Part shown: in pieces, positions 10,141 to 18,196 of the stretch | How positions within the stretch are numbered: position 1 is the first letter of the stretch | How the letters are laid out: each line of letters starts with the position of its first letter | Assembly: GCF_017876165.1 (NCBI RefSeq) | Contig: NZ_JAGINQ010000017.1 | Location: forward strand, 58,903-122,902 | Direction of reading: 5' to 3' | DNA from: Azospirillum soli | GTDB taxonomy: Bacteria; Pseudomonadota; Alphaproteobacteria; Azospirillales; Azospirillaceae | Length of the DNA: 64,000 nt | Translations under genes and position numbers: made by a program | The notes under the pieces: generated by a model | Seen by the model: only the letters and a program-made list of their open reading frames with translations | Told to the model about the DNA's origin: nothing | The model's database searches: none

Positions 10141-10151
10141 AAGAATGCCCA
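10118..10151 (-). promoter_or_regulatory. MraZ operator (four TGGG repeats)
   Basis: On the minus strand, TGGG occurs four times at exact 10-bp intervals (plus-strand CCCA at 10118-10121, 10128-10131, 10138-10141 and 10148-10151). Known MraZ boxes in E. coli are three TGGGN units separated by 5 bases, and this array has the same geometry with one more unit and the opposite orientation. It overlaps the candidate mraZ promoter. Confidence 0.75.
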
Positions 10152-10274
10152 GTTTAGGGGGAGACCTACCCATCCCGGGTAATCCGAGCGGGCAGGTTTT
10201 GGGCAAAGCGACACGCGGACCACGCGACGGCGGGGTCTCACGCAACGGGGAAGCTGGGGGAGTTCACCGGGCCT

Positions 10275-10772
10275 ATGGCCGTTTTCCTTTCCACATACGT
10301 CAACAAAGTTGACAGGAAAGGTCGCTGCTCCATCCCGGCGCAGTTCCGGCAGTCGCTTGCCAAAACGTCGGCCCCCGGCACCGTCTATCTCTGGCCCTCG
10401 CTGAACCATCAGGCGCTGGAAGGCGCCGATCAGGATTATCTCGACGTGCTCTCCGACAGCCTTGAGTCCCCCGACCTGGACGCGGACGAGCGCGACATGA
10501 TCGAGACCTTCATCTTCGGCAAGCTCATCCCCGTGTCCCTCGACAACGAGGGCCGAATCGTCCTCCCCAAGGAGCTTGCCGAGTTCGCCGGCATCGGCGA
10601 GGAAGCCGCCTTCATCGGCCGCCGCAAGACCTTCCAGATTTGGGAACCGAACGCGCTGAAGGCCCACGAGGCCGCGCTGCGCGACCAAGTCGTGCGCAAG
10701 GACATCTCGCTGAGCCAGATCGTCGCCAAGGCCTCGCGCGGCGCCGCCGGCCGGGCAGGGGAGGGCGCATGA
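10275..10772 (+). CDS. mraZ: Transcriptional regulator MraZ
   Basis: A 165-residue protein with two SpoVT/AbrB-like (MraZ) domains. Each carries the DxxxR signature: VDRKGRCSIPAQFRQ near residue 13 and LDNEGRIVLPKELAEFAG near residue 89. MraZ forms ring-shaped oligomers and represses the dcw promoter by binding TGGG repeats, and such an operator is present 124-157 bases upstream. The C-terminal 20 residues (about 145-165) are an Arg/Ala/Gly-rich tail. ATG 10275 has a GGGGGAG stretch about 12 bases upstream. The stop codon overlaps the rsmH start (ATGA). Confidence 0.97.
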   Translation: MAVFLSTYVNKVDRKGRCSIPAQFRQSLAKTSAPGTVYLWPSLNHQALEGADQDYLDVLSDSLESPDLDADERDMIETFIFGKLIPVSLDNEGRIVLPKELAEFAGIGEEAAFIGRRKTFQIWEPNALKAHEAALRDQVVRKDISLSQIVAKASRGAAGRAGEGA

Positions 10773-11743
10773 CCGACGCCCCCATCCATGTTCCGGTTCT
10801 GCTGAACGAGGTCGTCGCCGCCCTCGCCCCGCGTGACGGCGGCGTCTATGTGGACGGCACCTTCGGGGCGGGCGGCTACACCCGCGCCATCCTGGAGGCG
10901 GCGAACTGCCGCGTCTGGGGCATCGACCGCGACCCCCAGGCCATCGAACGCGGCCGCCAGCTCGCGGCCGCCTACCCCGGCCGGCTGGAGATCGTGGAAG
11001 GCCGATTCGGCGATATGGGTTCCCTGCTGGCCGCGCGCGGAGTCGAGTCGGTGGACGGCGTGGCGCTGGACATCGGCGTGTCCTCCCCGCAGATCGACGA
11101 GCCGGAACGCGGATTCTCCTTCCGCTTCGACGGCCCGCTCGACATGCGCATGGGACGGGATGGGCCAACCGCCGCCGACGTGGTCAACACCGCCGAGCAG
11201 GACGAGCTGGCCGACATCATCTTCCATTATGGCGAGGAGCGGATGGCCCGCCGGGTCGCCCGCGCCATCGTGGCCGCGCGCAAGGACGCGCCCATCGAAC
11301 GCACCCGGCAGCTGGCCGAGATCGTGCGGTCGGTGGTGCCGAAGGGGAAGGGCGACGCCATCGACCCGGCGACGCGCACCTTCCAGGCCCTGCGCATCCA
11401 TGTGAACGACGAGCTGGGCGAACTGCGCCGGGGCCTCGCGGCGGCCGAGTCGCTGCTGAAGCCCGGCGGGCGGCTCGCCGTCGTCTCCTTCCATTCGCTG
11501 GAGGACCGGGAGGTCAAGACGTTCCTGAAGGAGCGTTCCTCGCCCCCGCCCTCCCCGTCCCGACACGCGCCGACCGCCCCGGCGGACGCCCGCGCTCCAT
11601 CCTTCCGCCTGCTGTCGCGCAAGCCCATCGGCCCGACCGAGGCGGAAGCATCCAGCAACCCCCGCGCGCGCTCTGCCCGGCTGCGCGCGGCTGAACGCAC
11701 GGCGGCGCCGACCTTCCCGGCGCCCGGCAGGGAGGCGGCATGA
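10769..11743 (+). CDS. rsmH: 16S rRNA m4C1402 methyltransferase RsmH
   Basis: A 324-residue S-adenosylmethionine-dependent enzyme that N4-methylates C1402 of 16S rRNA in the decoding centre. Visible landmarks are HVPVLLNEVVAAL, the SAM-binding YVDGTFGAGGYTRAIL, GIDRDPQAI, DIGVSSPQIDEPERGFSF, ATRTFQALRIHVNDELGEL and VVSFHSLEDREVK, all diagnostic of MraW/RsmH. The start at 10769 overlaps the mraZ stop by 4 bases, and the protein then opens with MTDAPIHVPVLLNEV as usual. Its last codon overlaps the ftsL start by 4 bases. Confidence 0.97.
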   Translation: MTDAPIHVPVLLNEVVAALAPRDGGVYVDGTFGAGGYTRAILEAANCRVWGIDRDPQAIERGRQLAAAYPGRLEIVEGRFGDMGSLLAARGVESVDGVALDIGVSSPQIDEPERGFSFRFDGPLDMRMGRDGPTAADVVNTAEQDELADIIFHYGEERMARRVARAIVAARKDAPIERTRQLAEIVRSVVPKGKGDAIDPATRTFQALRIHVNDELGELRRGLAAAESLLKPGGRLAVVSFHSLEDREVKTFLKERSSPPPSPSRHAPTAPADARAPSFRLLSRKPIGPTEAEASSNPRARSARLRAAERTAAPTFPAPGREAA

Positions 11744-12426
11744 AGTACAAATCCGCGCTGTTCTGGGGCGGCCTGATTGCCGTCGCGGGAGTCGTCACGT
11801 TCCAGACCAGCTACGAGGTCCAGGAACTGGAGGAGAAGCTCGGCTCGCTGAACCGCAAGATCATGGCGGAGCAGGAGGCGATTCAGATCCTCAAGGCCGA
11901 GTGGAGCTATCTGAACGACCCGATGCGCCTGGAGAACCTGTCGCGCCAGCATCTGGCGTTGCAGCCGACCGAGGCGCGCCAGTTCGTGGCGATGGACGTG
12001 GTTCCCATGCGCCCGGTCCCCGTGCCCGAGGTCGAGCCCGCGCCGTCCCTGATTCCGAAGCCGAGCGTCATCCCGGCCCCGCTGCCGCCGATGGCGTCGA
12101 ACCCGGCCAAGCCCGCCGCCGGGGCGATCATCCCAGCCTCGGCCACCCCGGCCCGCCCCGCCCCGATCAAGCCGTCGGCGATCATCCCGGCCTCGGCCAA
12201 GGTCCCTGCCCTGCCCGCGCAGGCGCCCGCCGCCGCCCCGGTCGTCAAGGCGCCGCCCCCGCCGGTGGTGACGACGAAGCCGACCGACATCGCCGCCCGT
12301 CCGTCGGCGGCGCCCAAACCCTTGACGGCCCCCGCCGCCCGGCAGCCGCAGCCCGCTTCCAACACCGTCCCGCCGCAGCACGACAGCATCGGCGTTCTGG
12401 TCGCCCGCCTGGGAGCCAATCGATGA
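11740..12426 (+). CDS. ftsL: Cell division protein FtsL with a long Pro/Ala-rich C-terminal extension
   Basis: A 228-residue bitopic inner-membrane protein of the divisome. It has a short cytoplasmic N-terminus (MKYKS), one hydrophobic helix (about 6-21, ALFWGGLIAVAGVVTF), then a leucine-zipper-like coiled coil (about 26-62, VQELEEKLGSLNRKIMAEQ) and the FtsL signature LKAEWSYLNDPMRLENLSRQHLAL. This part would bind FtsB and FtsQ. Residues about 90-215 are an unusual Pro/Ala-rich periplasmic tail with two AIIPASA repeats; typical FtsL proteins are near 110-130 residues. Its place between rsmH and ftsI, with 4-base overlaps on both sides, confirms the identity. Confidence 0.9.
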   Translation: MKYKSALFWGGLIAVAGVVTFQTSYEVQELEEKLGSLNRKIMAEQEAIQILKAEWSYLNDPMRLENLSRQHLALQPTEARQFVAMDVVPMRPVPVPEVEPAPSLIPKPSVIPAPLPPMASNPAKPAAGAIIPASATPARPAPIKPSAIIPASAKVPALPAQAPAAAPVVKAPPPPVVTTKPTDIAARPSAAPKPLTAPAARQPQPASNTVPPQHDSIGVLVARLGANR

Positions 12427-14219
12427 CCCTTCAGCCGCCCGGCTACGACAACGCCTACACGCCGCCCCCGGTTTCACAGCCGAGGACGTCGCTGGCGGTC
12501 GCGCTGGAGCAGAGCCGGAACCGGCTGATGGTGACGGCGGCGATGGTCGCCCTGGTCTTCTCGGCCATCGGCGTGAAGCTGGTGGACGCCACCCTGTTCA
12601 GCCGCGCCGCCGAACCGCGCCAGCGCCTCGCCGCCGAGGTGGACGCGCCGCCGGTCAACCGCGCGGACATCGTCGACCGCAACGGCAACCTGCTGGCGAC
12701 CTCGCTCACCACGCAGTCGCTCTACGCCGACCCCAAGCTGATCAGCCGGCCGGACGAGGTGGCGCGCAAGCTGACGCAGGTCCTGCCGGAGCTGGACTAC
12801 AAGGATCTGCTGGGCAAGCTGAGCGACGAGAAGAAGCGCTTCGTCTGGATCAAGCGCAACATGCCGCCGAAGCAGCAGGCCGCCGTGCACCGGCTGGGCC
12901 TGCCCGGCGTCTATTTCGAGCGGGAGGAGCGCCGCTTCTACCCGGCGTCGAACCTGACCTCGCACATCGTCGGCTTCACCGGCGTGGACAACAACGGCCT
13001 TGCGGGCATGGAGCAGTCGCAGAACAAGCGCCTGACCAACGACCCGCACCCGCTGCAACTGTCCATAGACTTGCGCCTTCAGCACATCCTTAAGAAAGAG
13101 TTGCAGGCGACTGTCGAAGAATTCAACGCCATCGGCGCCGCCGGTGTCGTCTACGACGTGCGCACGGGCGAAGTGATGGCGATGGTCTCGCTGCCCGACT
13201 TCGATCCGCACGATCCCACGGGACTGGACCCGGACACGTTGTTCAACCGGGCGACGCTCGGCGTGTACGAGATGGGCTCCACCTTCAAGATCTTCAATAC
13301 GGCGATGGCGCTGGACACGGGCAAGATGCGCGTGTCCGATTACTTCGACGCGTCGAAGGGCATCTCCATCGGCCGCTTCACGATCAGCGACTATCACAAC
13401 ATGCACCGCGCGCTGACCATGGCGGAGGTGTTCCAGCACTCCTCCAACATCGGGTCCGTGCGCATGGCCATGCAGGTCGGCGTGCCGGGGCAGAAAGCCT
13501 TCATGACCAAGCTGGGCTTCACCCGACCGACCGGATTGGAACTGCCGGAGAACGGCTGGCCGCTGGTGCCGAACCCGTGGCGCGAGATCAACGCCATGAC
13601 GATCTCCTTCGGCCACGGCATCTCGGTCAGCCCGATGCACACGGTCGCGGCGGCGGCGGCCATGATCAACGGCGGCGTCATGCACCAGCCGACGATCCTG
13701 AAGCGCGATCCCAGCCTGCCCGTGCCCGGCGATCAGGTGGTGTCGCCGCAGACCTCCGACATGATGCGGCGCCTGTTCCGCTTCGTGGTGACGGAGGGCA
13801 CGGCGAAGGGCGCCGCCGCCCAGGGCTACGTCGTCGGCGGCAAGACCGGCACGGCGGACAAGCAGAAGGGCCGCCACTACCAGAAGAACTCGCGCATGTC
13901 GTCGTTCCTCGGCGCCTTCCCGATGCACGACCCGAAATACATCGTGTACGTGCTGGTGGACGAGCCGAAGGGCACCAAGAAGACCTACGGCTTCGCCACC
14001 GGCGGTTGGGTCGCCGCCCCGACGGCGGGCCGCATCGTCCGGCAGATCGGTCCGCTGCTGGGCGTGCAGCCGGTCAACGAGACGGCACCCGAGATCCTGA
14101 ACGCCACCTACATCAACTCCGCCGGCCAGACCCAGATCGCTCCGCCGCAACCCGTCGCCCAACCGAAAGGCAGTACCGTTGCTTCTGTCCCACCTGCTGC
14201 TGGCAACAAGCCACGCTGA
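12423..14219 (+). CDS. ftsI: Peptidoglycan D,D-transpeptidase FtsI (PBP3)
   Basis: A 598-residue class B penicillin-binding protein that crosslinks septal peptidoglycan. The N-terminus is cytoplasmic and proline-rich, followed by one membrane helix (about 38-60, MVTAAMVALVFSAIGVKLVD), the dimerisation region beginning at PPVNRADIVDRNGNLLATSL, and a transpeptidase domain. Catalytic motifs are SxxK in YEMGSTFKIF, SxN in FQHSSNIGS and KTG in VGGKTGTADK. The start was set at ATG 12423, overlapping the ftsL stop, rather than at the far-upstream in-frame start. The last 41 bases overlap the murE start. Confidence 0.97.
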   Translation: MTLQPPGYDNAYTPPPVSQPRTSLAVALEQSRNRLMVTAAMVALVFSAIGVKLVDATLFSRAAEPRQRLAAEVDAPPVNRADIVDRNGNLLATSLTTQSLYADPKLISRPDEVARKLTQVLPELDYKDLLGKLSDEKKRFVWIKRNMPPKQQAAVHRLGLPGVYFEREERRFYPASNLTSHIVGFTGVDNNGLAGMEQSQNKRLTNDPHPLQLSIDLRLQHILKKELQATVEEFNAIGAAGVVYDVRTGEVMAMVSLPDFDPHDPTGLDPDTLFNRATLGVYEMGSTFKIFNTAMALDTGKMRVSDYFDASKGISIGRFTISDYHNMHRALTMAEVFQHSSNIGSVRMAMQVGVPGQKAFMTKLGFTRPTGLELPENGWPLVPNPWREINAMTISFGHGISVSPMHTVAAAAAMINGGVMHQPTILKRDPSLPVPGDQVVSPQTSDMMRRLFRFVVTEGTAKGAAAQGYVVGGKTGTADKQKGRHYQKNSRMSSFLGAFPMHDPKYIVYVLVDEPKGTKKTYGFATGGWVAAPTAGRIVRQIGPLLGVQPVNETAPEILNATYINSAGQTQIAPPQPVAQPKGSTVASVPPAAGNKPR

Positions 14220-15636
14220 AGCCACGACGCTTCAGGCCGATCCGGACGTGACCGGGCTGACCGCGGATAGCCGCGCGGTCAGGCCCGGTTTCGTGTTTGC
14301 GGCCCTGCCCGGCGTCAAGGTGGACGGGCGCGCCTTCATCGCCGACGCGGTCGCCAAGGGCGCCGTCGCGGTGGTGGCGCCGAAAGGGACGGAAGCGCCT
14401 TCGGGAGCGGTGCTGATCGAGGATGAGCAGCCACGCCGGGCGTTCGCGCTGATGGCGGCGGCCTTCCATGGGGCGCAGCCGGAGACGGTGGTGGCCGTGT
14501 CGGGCACCAACGGCAAGACCTCCACCGTGCAGTTCGCGCGGCAGATCTGGGACCTCATGGGCCAGAAGGCCGCGAGCCTCGGCACGCTGGGGCTGATCGG
14601 GCCGGGCCTGGAGGCCTATGGCGGGATGACCACGCCGGACCCGGTGTCGCTGCACCGCGATCTGGCCGCTGTGAAAAATGCGGGGATCGAGCGTCTGGCC
14701 ATGGAGGCGTCGAGCCACGGGCTGGAGCAGTTCCGGCTGGACGGGGTCCGGCTGAAGGCGGCCGGCTTCACCAACCTGACCCGCGATCATCTGGACTATC
14801 ACGGCACCATGGAGGCGTATTTCGACGCCAAGGCCATGCTGTTCGACCGGGTGCTGGCGACGGGCGGTGCCGCGGTGCTGAACGCCGACAGCGACACCTT
14901 CCGGAAACTATCCGAGATTTGTTCACAACGCGGTCACCGCGTCTTCGGGTACGGTCTGGCCGGTCGCGAGTTGCGGGTGAACGGGGTCGAACCGCTGGCG
15001 CATGGACAGCGTCTGGACCTTTCCGTGCTCGGCCGCGATCTCACCGTGGACCTGCCGCTGGCGGGCCGGTTCCAGGCCTGGAACGTGCTGTGCGCGCTGG
15101 GTCTGGTGATCGGATCCGGGGCGGACCGTGATGAGGCCTTGGACACCTTGACGCGTCTGGAAGGCGTGCCGGGGCGTCTGCAACACGTCGCCACGCACCC
15201 CTGCGGGGCGACGGTCTACGTCGATTACGCCCACACGCCCGACGCGCTGGAAACGGTGCTGACGGCGCTGAAGCCGCACGCCCAGCGCCAGCTGGTGGTG
15301 GTGTTCGGCTGCGGCGGCGACCGCGACCGGGGCAAGCGTCCGGTGATGGGCGAACTGGCCGGCCGTCTGGCCGACCGCGCCATCGTCACCGACGACAACC
15401 CGCGCACCGAGGATCCGGCCGCCGTCCGCAAGGAGGTGCTGGCGGGGTCCCCGGCGTTGGAAGAGATCGGCGACCGGCGCGAGGCCATCCGCGCCGCCGT
15501 CCGTGGTTTGCGGGCCGGTGACGTCCTGGTCATCGCCGGCAAGGGCCACGAGCAGGGACAAACCGTCGGCACCGAGGTCCGTCCGTTCGACGACGCGACC
15601 GAGGCACAAGCCGCCGTAGCGGAGGTTGGAGCATGA
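14179..15636 (+). CDS. murE: UDP-MurNAc-tripeptide synthetase MurE (meso-DAP adding)
   Basis: A 485-residue Mur ligase that adds meso-diaminopimelate to UDP-MurNAc-L-Ala-D-Glu in the cytoplasm. Domain 1 starts at VTGLTADSRAVRPGFVFAAL. The ATP loop is AVSGTNGKTSTVQFA. The middle domain has MEASSHGLEQFRLDGV and NLTRDHLDYHGTMEAYF. The C-terminal domain has VFGCGGDRDRGKRPVMG and the amino-acid specificity motif DDNPRTEDP, where DNPR marks meso-DAP use. The start appears to be TTG at 14179 with GAAAGG 8 bases upstream, so the gene begins 41 bases inside ftsI; no ATG lies near the expected N-terminus. The 3' end overlaps murF by 4 bases. Confidence 0.96.
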   Translation: MLLSHLLLATSHAEATTLQADPDVTGLTADSRAVRPGFVFAALPGVKVDGRAFIADAVAKGAVAVVAPKGTEAPSGAVLIEDEQPRRAFALMAAAFHGAQPETVVAVSGTNGKTSTVQFARQIWDLMGQKAASLGTLGLIGPGLEAYGGMTTPDPVSLHRDLAAVKNAGIERLAMEASSHGLEQFRLDGVRLKAAGFTNLTRDHLDYHGTMEAYFDAKAMLFDRVLATGGAAVLNADSDTFRKLSEICSQRGHRVFGYGLAGRELRVNGVEPLAHGQRLDLSVLGRDLTVDLPLAGRFQAWNVLCALGLVIGSGADRDEALDTLTRLEGVPGRLQHVATHPCGATVYVDYAHTPDALETVLTALKPHAQRQLVVVFGCGGDRDRGKRPVMGELAGRLADRAIVTDDNPRTEDPAAVRKEVLAGSPALEEIGDRREAIRAAVRGLRAGDVLVIAGKGHEQGQTVGTEVRPFDDATEAQAAVAEVGA

Positions 15637-17093
15637 GCGAGACGATCCTGTGGACCGCCGAGGACGCTGCTGCCGCCACCAACGGGCAGGTGACGCGCCC
15701 GTGGGCCGCCACCGGCGTGTCCATCGACAGCCGCAAGGTGGCGCCGGGCGACCTGTTCGTCGCCATCAAGGGGCCGAATTTCGACGGGCATGACTTCGTC
15801 GCCAAGGCGCTGGAATCCGGCGCCGCCGCCGCCATGGTGAGCAGCGTCCCGGCCGGGGTGCCGGGCGACGCGCCGCTGCTGGCGGTCGAGGACACCCTGG
15901 CGGCCATGGCCGACCTGGGCAACGTCGCGCGGCTGCGCACGCAGGCCAAGGTGGTCGGCGTCACCGGGTCGGTCGGCAAGACCGGCACCAAGGAGACGCT
16001 GCGCCATGTCCTGTCCGCTCAAGGCCGCACCTTCGCGACCGAGGGCAGCCTGAACAACCACTGGGGCGTGCCGCTGTCGCTGGCGCGCATGCCCGCCGAC
16101 AACCAGTTCGGCGTGTTCGAGCTGGGCATGAACCACGCGGGCGAGCTGGGGCCGCTGTCGCGGCAGGTGCGGCCGGACGTCGCCCTGATCACCACGGTCG
16201 AGGCGGCGCATCTGGAGTTCTTCGACTCCGTCGAGGCCATCGCCGACGCCAAGGCCGAGATCTTCGAGGGCATGGACCCCAACGGGGTCGCCGTGCTGAA
16301 CCGCGACAACCCGCATTACGGGCGCCTGCTGGCCGCCGCGCGGACGCAGGGCCTGAGCCGCATCTGGAGCTTCGGCAGTCACGAGGACGCGGAGGCGCGT
16401 CTGGTCGAATACTCGCTGCACGCGACCTGCAGCGCGGTGACCGCCGTCATCAAGGGCGAGCGCATCCAGTATTGCCTGGCGCTGCCCGGCAAGCATTGGG
16501 TGATGAACAGCCTGGGCGTGCTGCTGGCCGTCAGGGCGCTGGGCGCCGACGTGGCCGCCGCTGCGCGCGCGCTGTCCACCATCCAGCCGGTCAAGGGGCG
16601 CGGCACGCGCAAGCGCATCCAGGGGCCGCGCGGCGCCTTCACCCTGATCGACGAGAGCTACAACGCCAGCCCGGCGGCGATGACCGCGACGCTGGAGGTT
16701 CTGGGCAAGATCGACCCCGGCGCCGGCGGCAAGCGCGTCGCGGTGCTGGGCGACATGCGGGAGCTGGGCGACCGCGCCGACGCGCTGCACGCCGCACTGG
16801 CCGAGCCGCTGAAGGCCGCGCATGTGGACGCGGTCTATGTCTGCGGCCCGCACATGCGGGCGCTGTTCGACCGTCTGCCCGCCGCCATGCGCGGCGCGTG
16901 GAAGGAGAGCAGCGCGGACCTCGCCCCCATCGTCGCGGACGCCGTCAAGGGCGGCGACGTGGTGCTGGTGAAGGGCTCCGCCGGCAGCCGCACGGGTTTG
17001 GTGGTGGAGGCACTGGCCGCGCTGGACACCCAGCAACAGGACAAGAACGACGGCACGCCGCAGCAGGCTGCGGTGAACGGACAAAGAGGCTGA
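15633..17093 (+). CDS. murF: UDP-MurNAc-tripeptide--D-Ala-D-Ala ligase MurF
   Basis: A 486-residue Mur ligase that joins D-Ala-D-Ala to the UDP-MurNAc-tripeptide. It contains VSIDSRKVAPGDLFVAI, the P-loop variant GVTGSVGKTGTKETL, the segment TEGSLNNHWGVPLSLARMP, FELGMNHAGELGPLSR and ESYNASPAAMTATLEVL near residue 345, all typical of MurF. The start ATG 15633 overlaps the murE stop and has GGAGG upstream. It is followed after 10 bases by mraY. Confidence 0.97.
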   Translation: MSETILWTAEDAAAATNGQVTRPWAATGVSIDSRKVAPGDLFVAIKGPNFDGHDFVAKALESGAAAAMVSSVPAGVPGDAPLLAVEDTLAAMADLGNVARLRTQAKVVGVTGSVGKTGTKETLRHVLSAQGRTFATEGSLNNHWGVPLSLARMPADNQFGVFELGMNHAGELGPLSRQVRPDVALITTVEAAHLEFFDSVEAIADAKAEIFEGMDPNGVAVLNRDNPHYGRLLAAARTQGLSRIWSFGSHEDAEARLVEYSLHATCSAVTAVIKGERIQYCLALPGKHWVMNSLGVLLAVRALGADVAAAARALSTIQPVKGRGTRKRIQGPRGAFTLIDESYNASPAAMTATLEVLGKIDPGAGGKRVAVLGDMRELGDRADALHAALAEPLKAAHVDAVYVCGPHMRALFDRLPAAMRGAWKESSADLAPIVADAVKGGDVVLVKGSAGSRTGLVVEALAALDTQQQDKNDGTPQQAAVNGQRG

Positions 17094-17103
17094 CCGGTTT
17101 ATT

Positions 17104-18189
17104 ATGCTTTACAACTTGCTCTTCCCTCTGGCGGACGTGTTCACGCCGTTCAACCTGTTCCGGTATCTGACCTTCCGGACGGGCGGAGCGATGCTGACTG
17201 CGCTCGTCATCAGCTTCATGTTCTTTCCGCGCCTGATCGCGTGGCTGAAGAGCAAGCAGGGTGAAGGCCAGCCGATCCGGTCCGACGGGCCGGAGACCCA
17301 TTTCAAGAAGAAGGGCACGCCCACCATGGGCGGCCTGATGATCCTGATCGCCGTGACGACCAGCACGCTGCTGTGGGTGGACCTGACCAACGTCTACACC
17401 TGGATCGTGCTGTTCGTGACCATCGGCTACGGTCTGATCGGGTTCGGCGACGACTATCTGAAGCTGACCAAGCGCAACACCAAGGGGCTGTCGGGCCGCT
17501 TCCGCCTGGGCTGGGAGATCGCCATCGGTCTGGCCGCCTCGCTGGCGATCATGCTGGTGTCGAACCCGCCGCTGTCCGGCGGGCTGGCCGTGCCCTTCGT
17601 GAAGGATTTCCTGATCCAGCTGTCCTGGTTCTTCGTGCCGCTGGGCGCCTTCATCATGGTGGGCGCGTCGAACGCGGTGAACCTGACCGACGGTCTGGAC
17701 GGCCTTGCCATCGTGCCGACGATGATCGCGGCGGCCTGCTTCGGCCTGATCGCCTATCTGACCGGCAACGCGATCTTCGCCAACTACCTCCAGATTCATC
17801 ATGTGCCGGGCGCGGGCGAGCTTGCCGTTTTCTGCGGGGCTCTGGTCGGTGCGGGCATCGGCTTCCTCTGGTACAACGCGCCGCCCGCCATGGTGTTCAT
17901 GGGCGACACCGGGTCGCTCGCCCTCGGCGGGGCTCTCGGAGCCGTCAGCGTGGTCACCAAGCACGAGATCGTGCTGGCGATCATCGGCGGCCTTTTCGTG
18001 TTGGAGACCGTGTCGGTGATCGTCCAGGTCGCCTCCTTCAAGCTGACCGGAAAGCGGGTGTTCCGCATGGCGCCCCTGCACCATCACTTCGAGAAGAAGG
18101 GATGGGCGGAGTCGACCGTGGTCATCCGCTTCTGGATCATCGCGTCCGTTCTGGCCCTGGTCGGGCTGTCCACCCTGAAGCTGCGGTGA
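17104..18189 (+). CDS. mraY: Phospho-N-acetylmuramoyl-pentapeptide-transferase MraY
   Basis: A 361-residue inner-membrane enzyme with about ten helices that transfers phospho-MurNAc-pentapeptide to undecaprenyl phosphate, forming lipid I. Diagnostic loops are GPETHFKKKGTPTMGGLM, the Asp pair in GFGDDYLKL, SNAVNLTDGLDGLAI, FMGDTGSLALGGALG and APLHHHFEKKGWAES. Length and motifs are standard for the family. It lies 10 bases after murF and 7 bases before murD on the same strand. Confidence 0.97.
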   Translation: MLYNLLFPLADVFTPFNLFRYLTFRTGGAMLTALVISFMFFPRLIAWLKSKQGEGQPIRSDGPETHFKKKGTPTMGGLMILIAVTTSTLLWVDLTNVYTWIVLFVTIGYGLIGFGDDYLKLTKRNTKGLSGRFRLGWEIAIGLAASLAIMLVSNPPLSGGLAVPFVKDFLIQLSWFFVPLGAFIMVGASNAVNLTDGLDGLAIVPTMIAAACFGLIAYLTGNAIFANYLQIHHVPGAGELAVFCGALVGAGIGFLWYNAPPAMVFMGDTGSLALGGALGAVSVVTKHEIVLAIIGGLFVLETVSVIVQVASFKLTGKRVFRMAPLHHHFEKKGWAESTVVIRFWIIASVLALVGLSTLKLR

Positions 18190-18196
18190 TCCACCC

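Larger units (their letters stand above)
9719..10274. other. Regulatory intergenic region between rnpB and mraZ
   Basis: There is no gene in these 556 bases. They hold an MraZ-like half-operator at 9843-9856, near-match DnaA boxes around 9810-9830, four GANTC sites (9907-9911, 9939-9943, 9978-9982, 10032-10036), two perfect inverted DnaA boxes (9987-10006), a candidate promoter (10112-10140) and a four-repeat MraZ operator (10118-10151). The last 120 bases are the likely 5' leader of mraZ. Confidence 0.8.

Noticed and set aside
9719..10274. Chromosomal replication origin suggested by DnaA boxes
   Set aside because: Only two perfect boxes and a few near-matches are present, with no clear DNA-unwinding element or dnaA/parAB/gidA neighbours. 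A transcriptional role is more likely.
11151..11164. MraZ box inside rsmH (TGGG at 11151 and 11161)
   Set aside because: It coincides with codons of the conserved RsmH segment DMRMGRDGPT, has only two units and a different spacer, so it is probably chance.
15225..17084. Long minus-strand open frame opposite murF (about 619 codons)
   Set aside because: It is antisense to a gene with full MurF motifs, and its composition is antisense-like with no recognisable domain.
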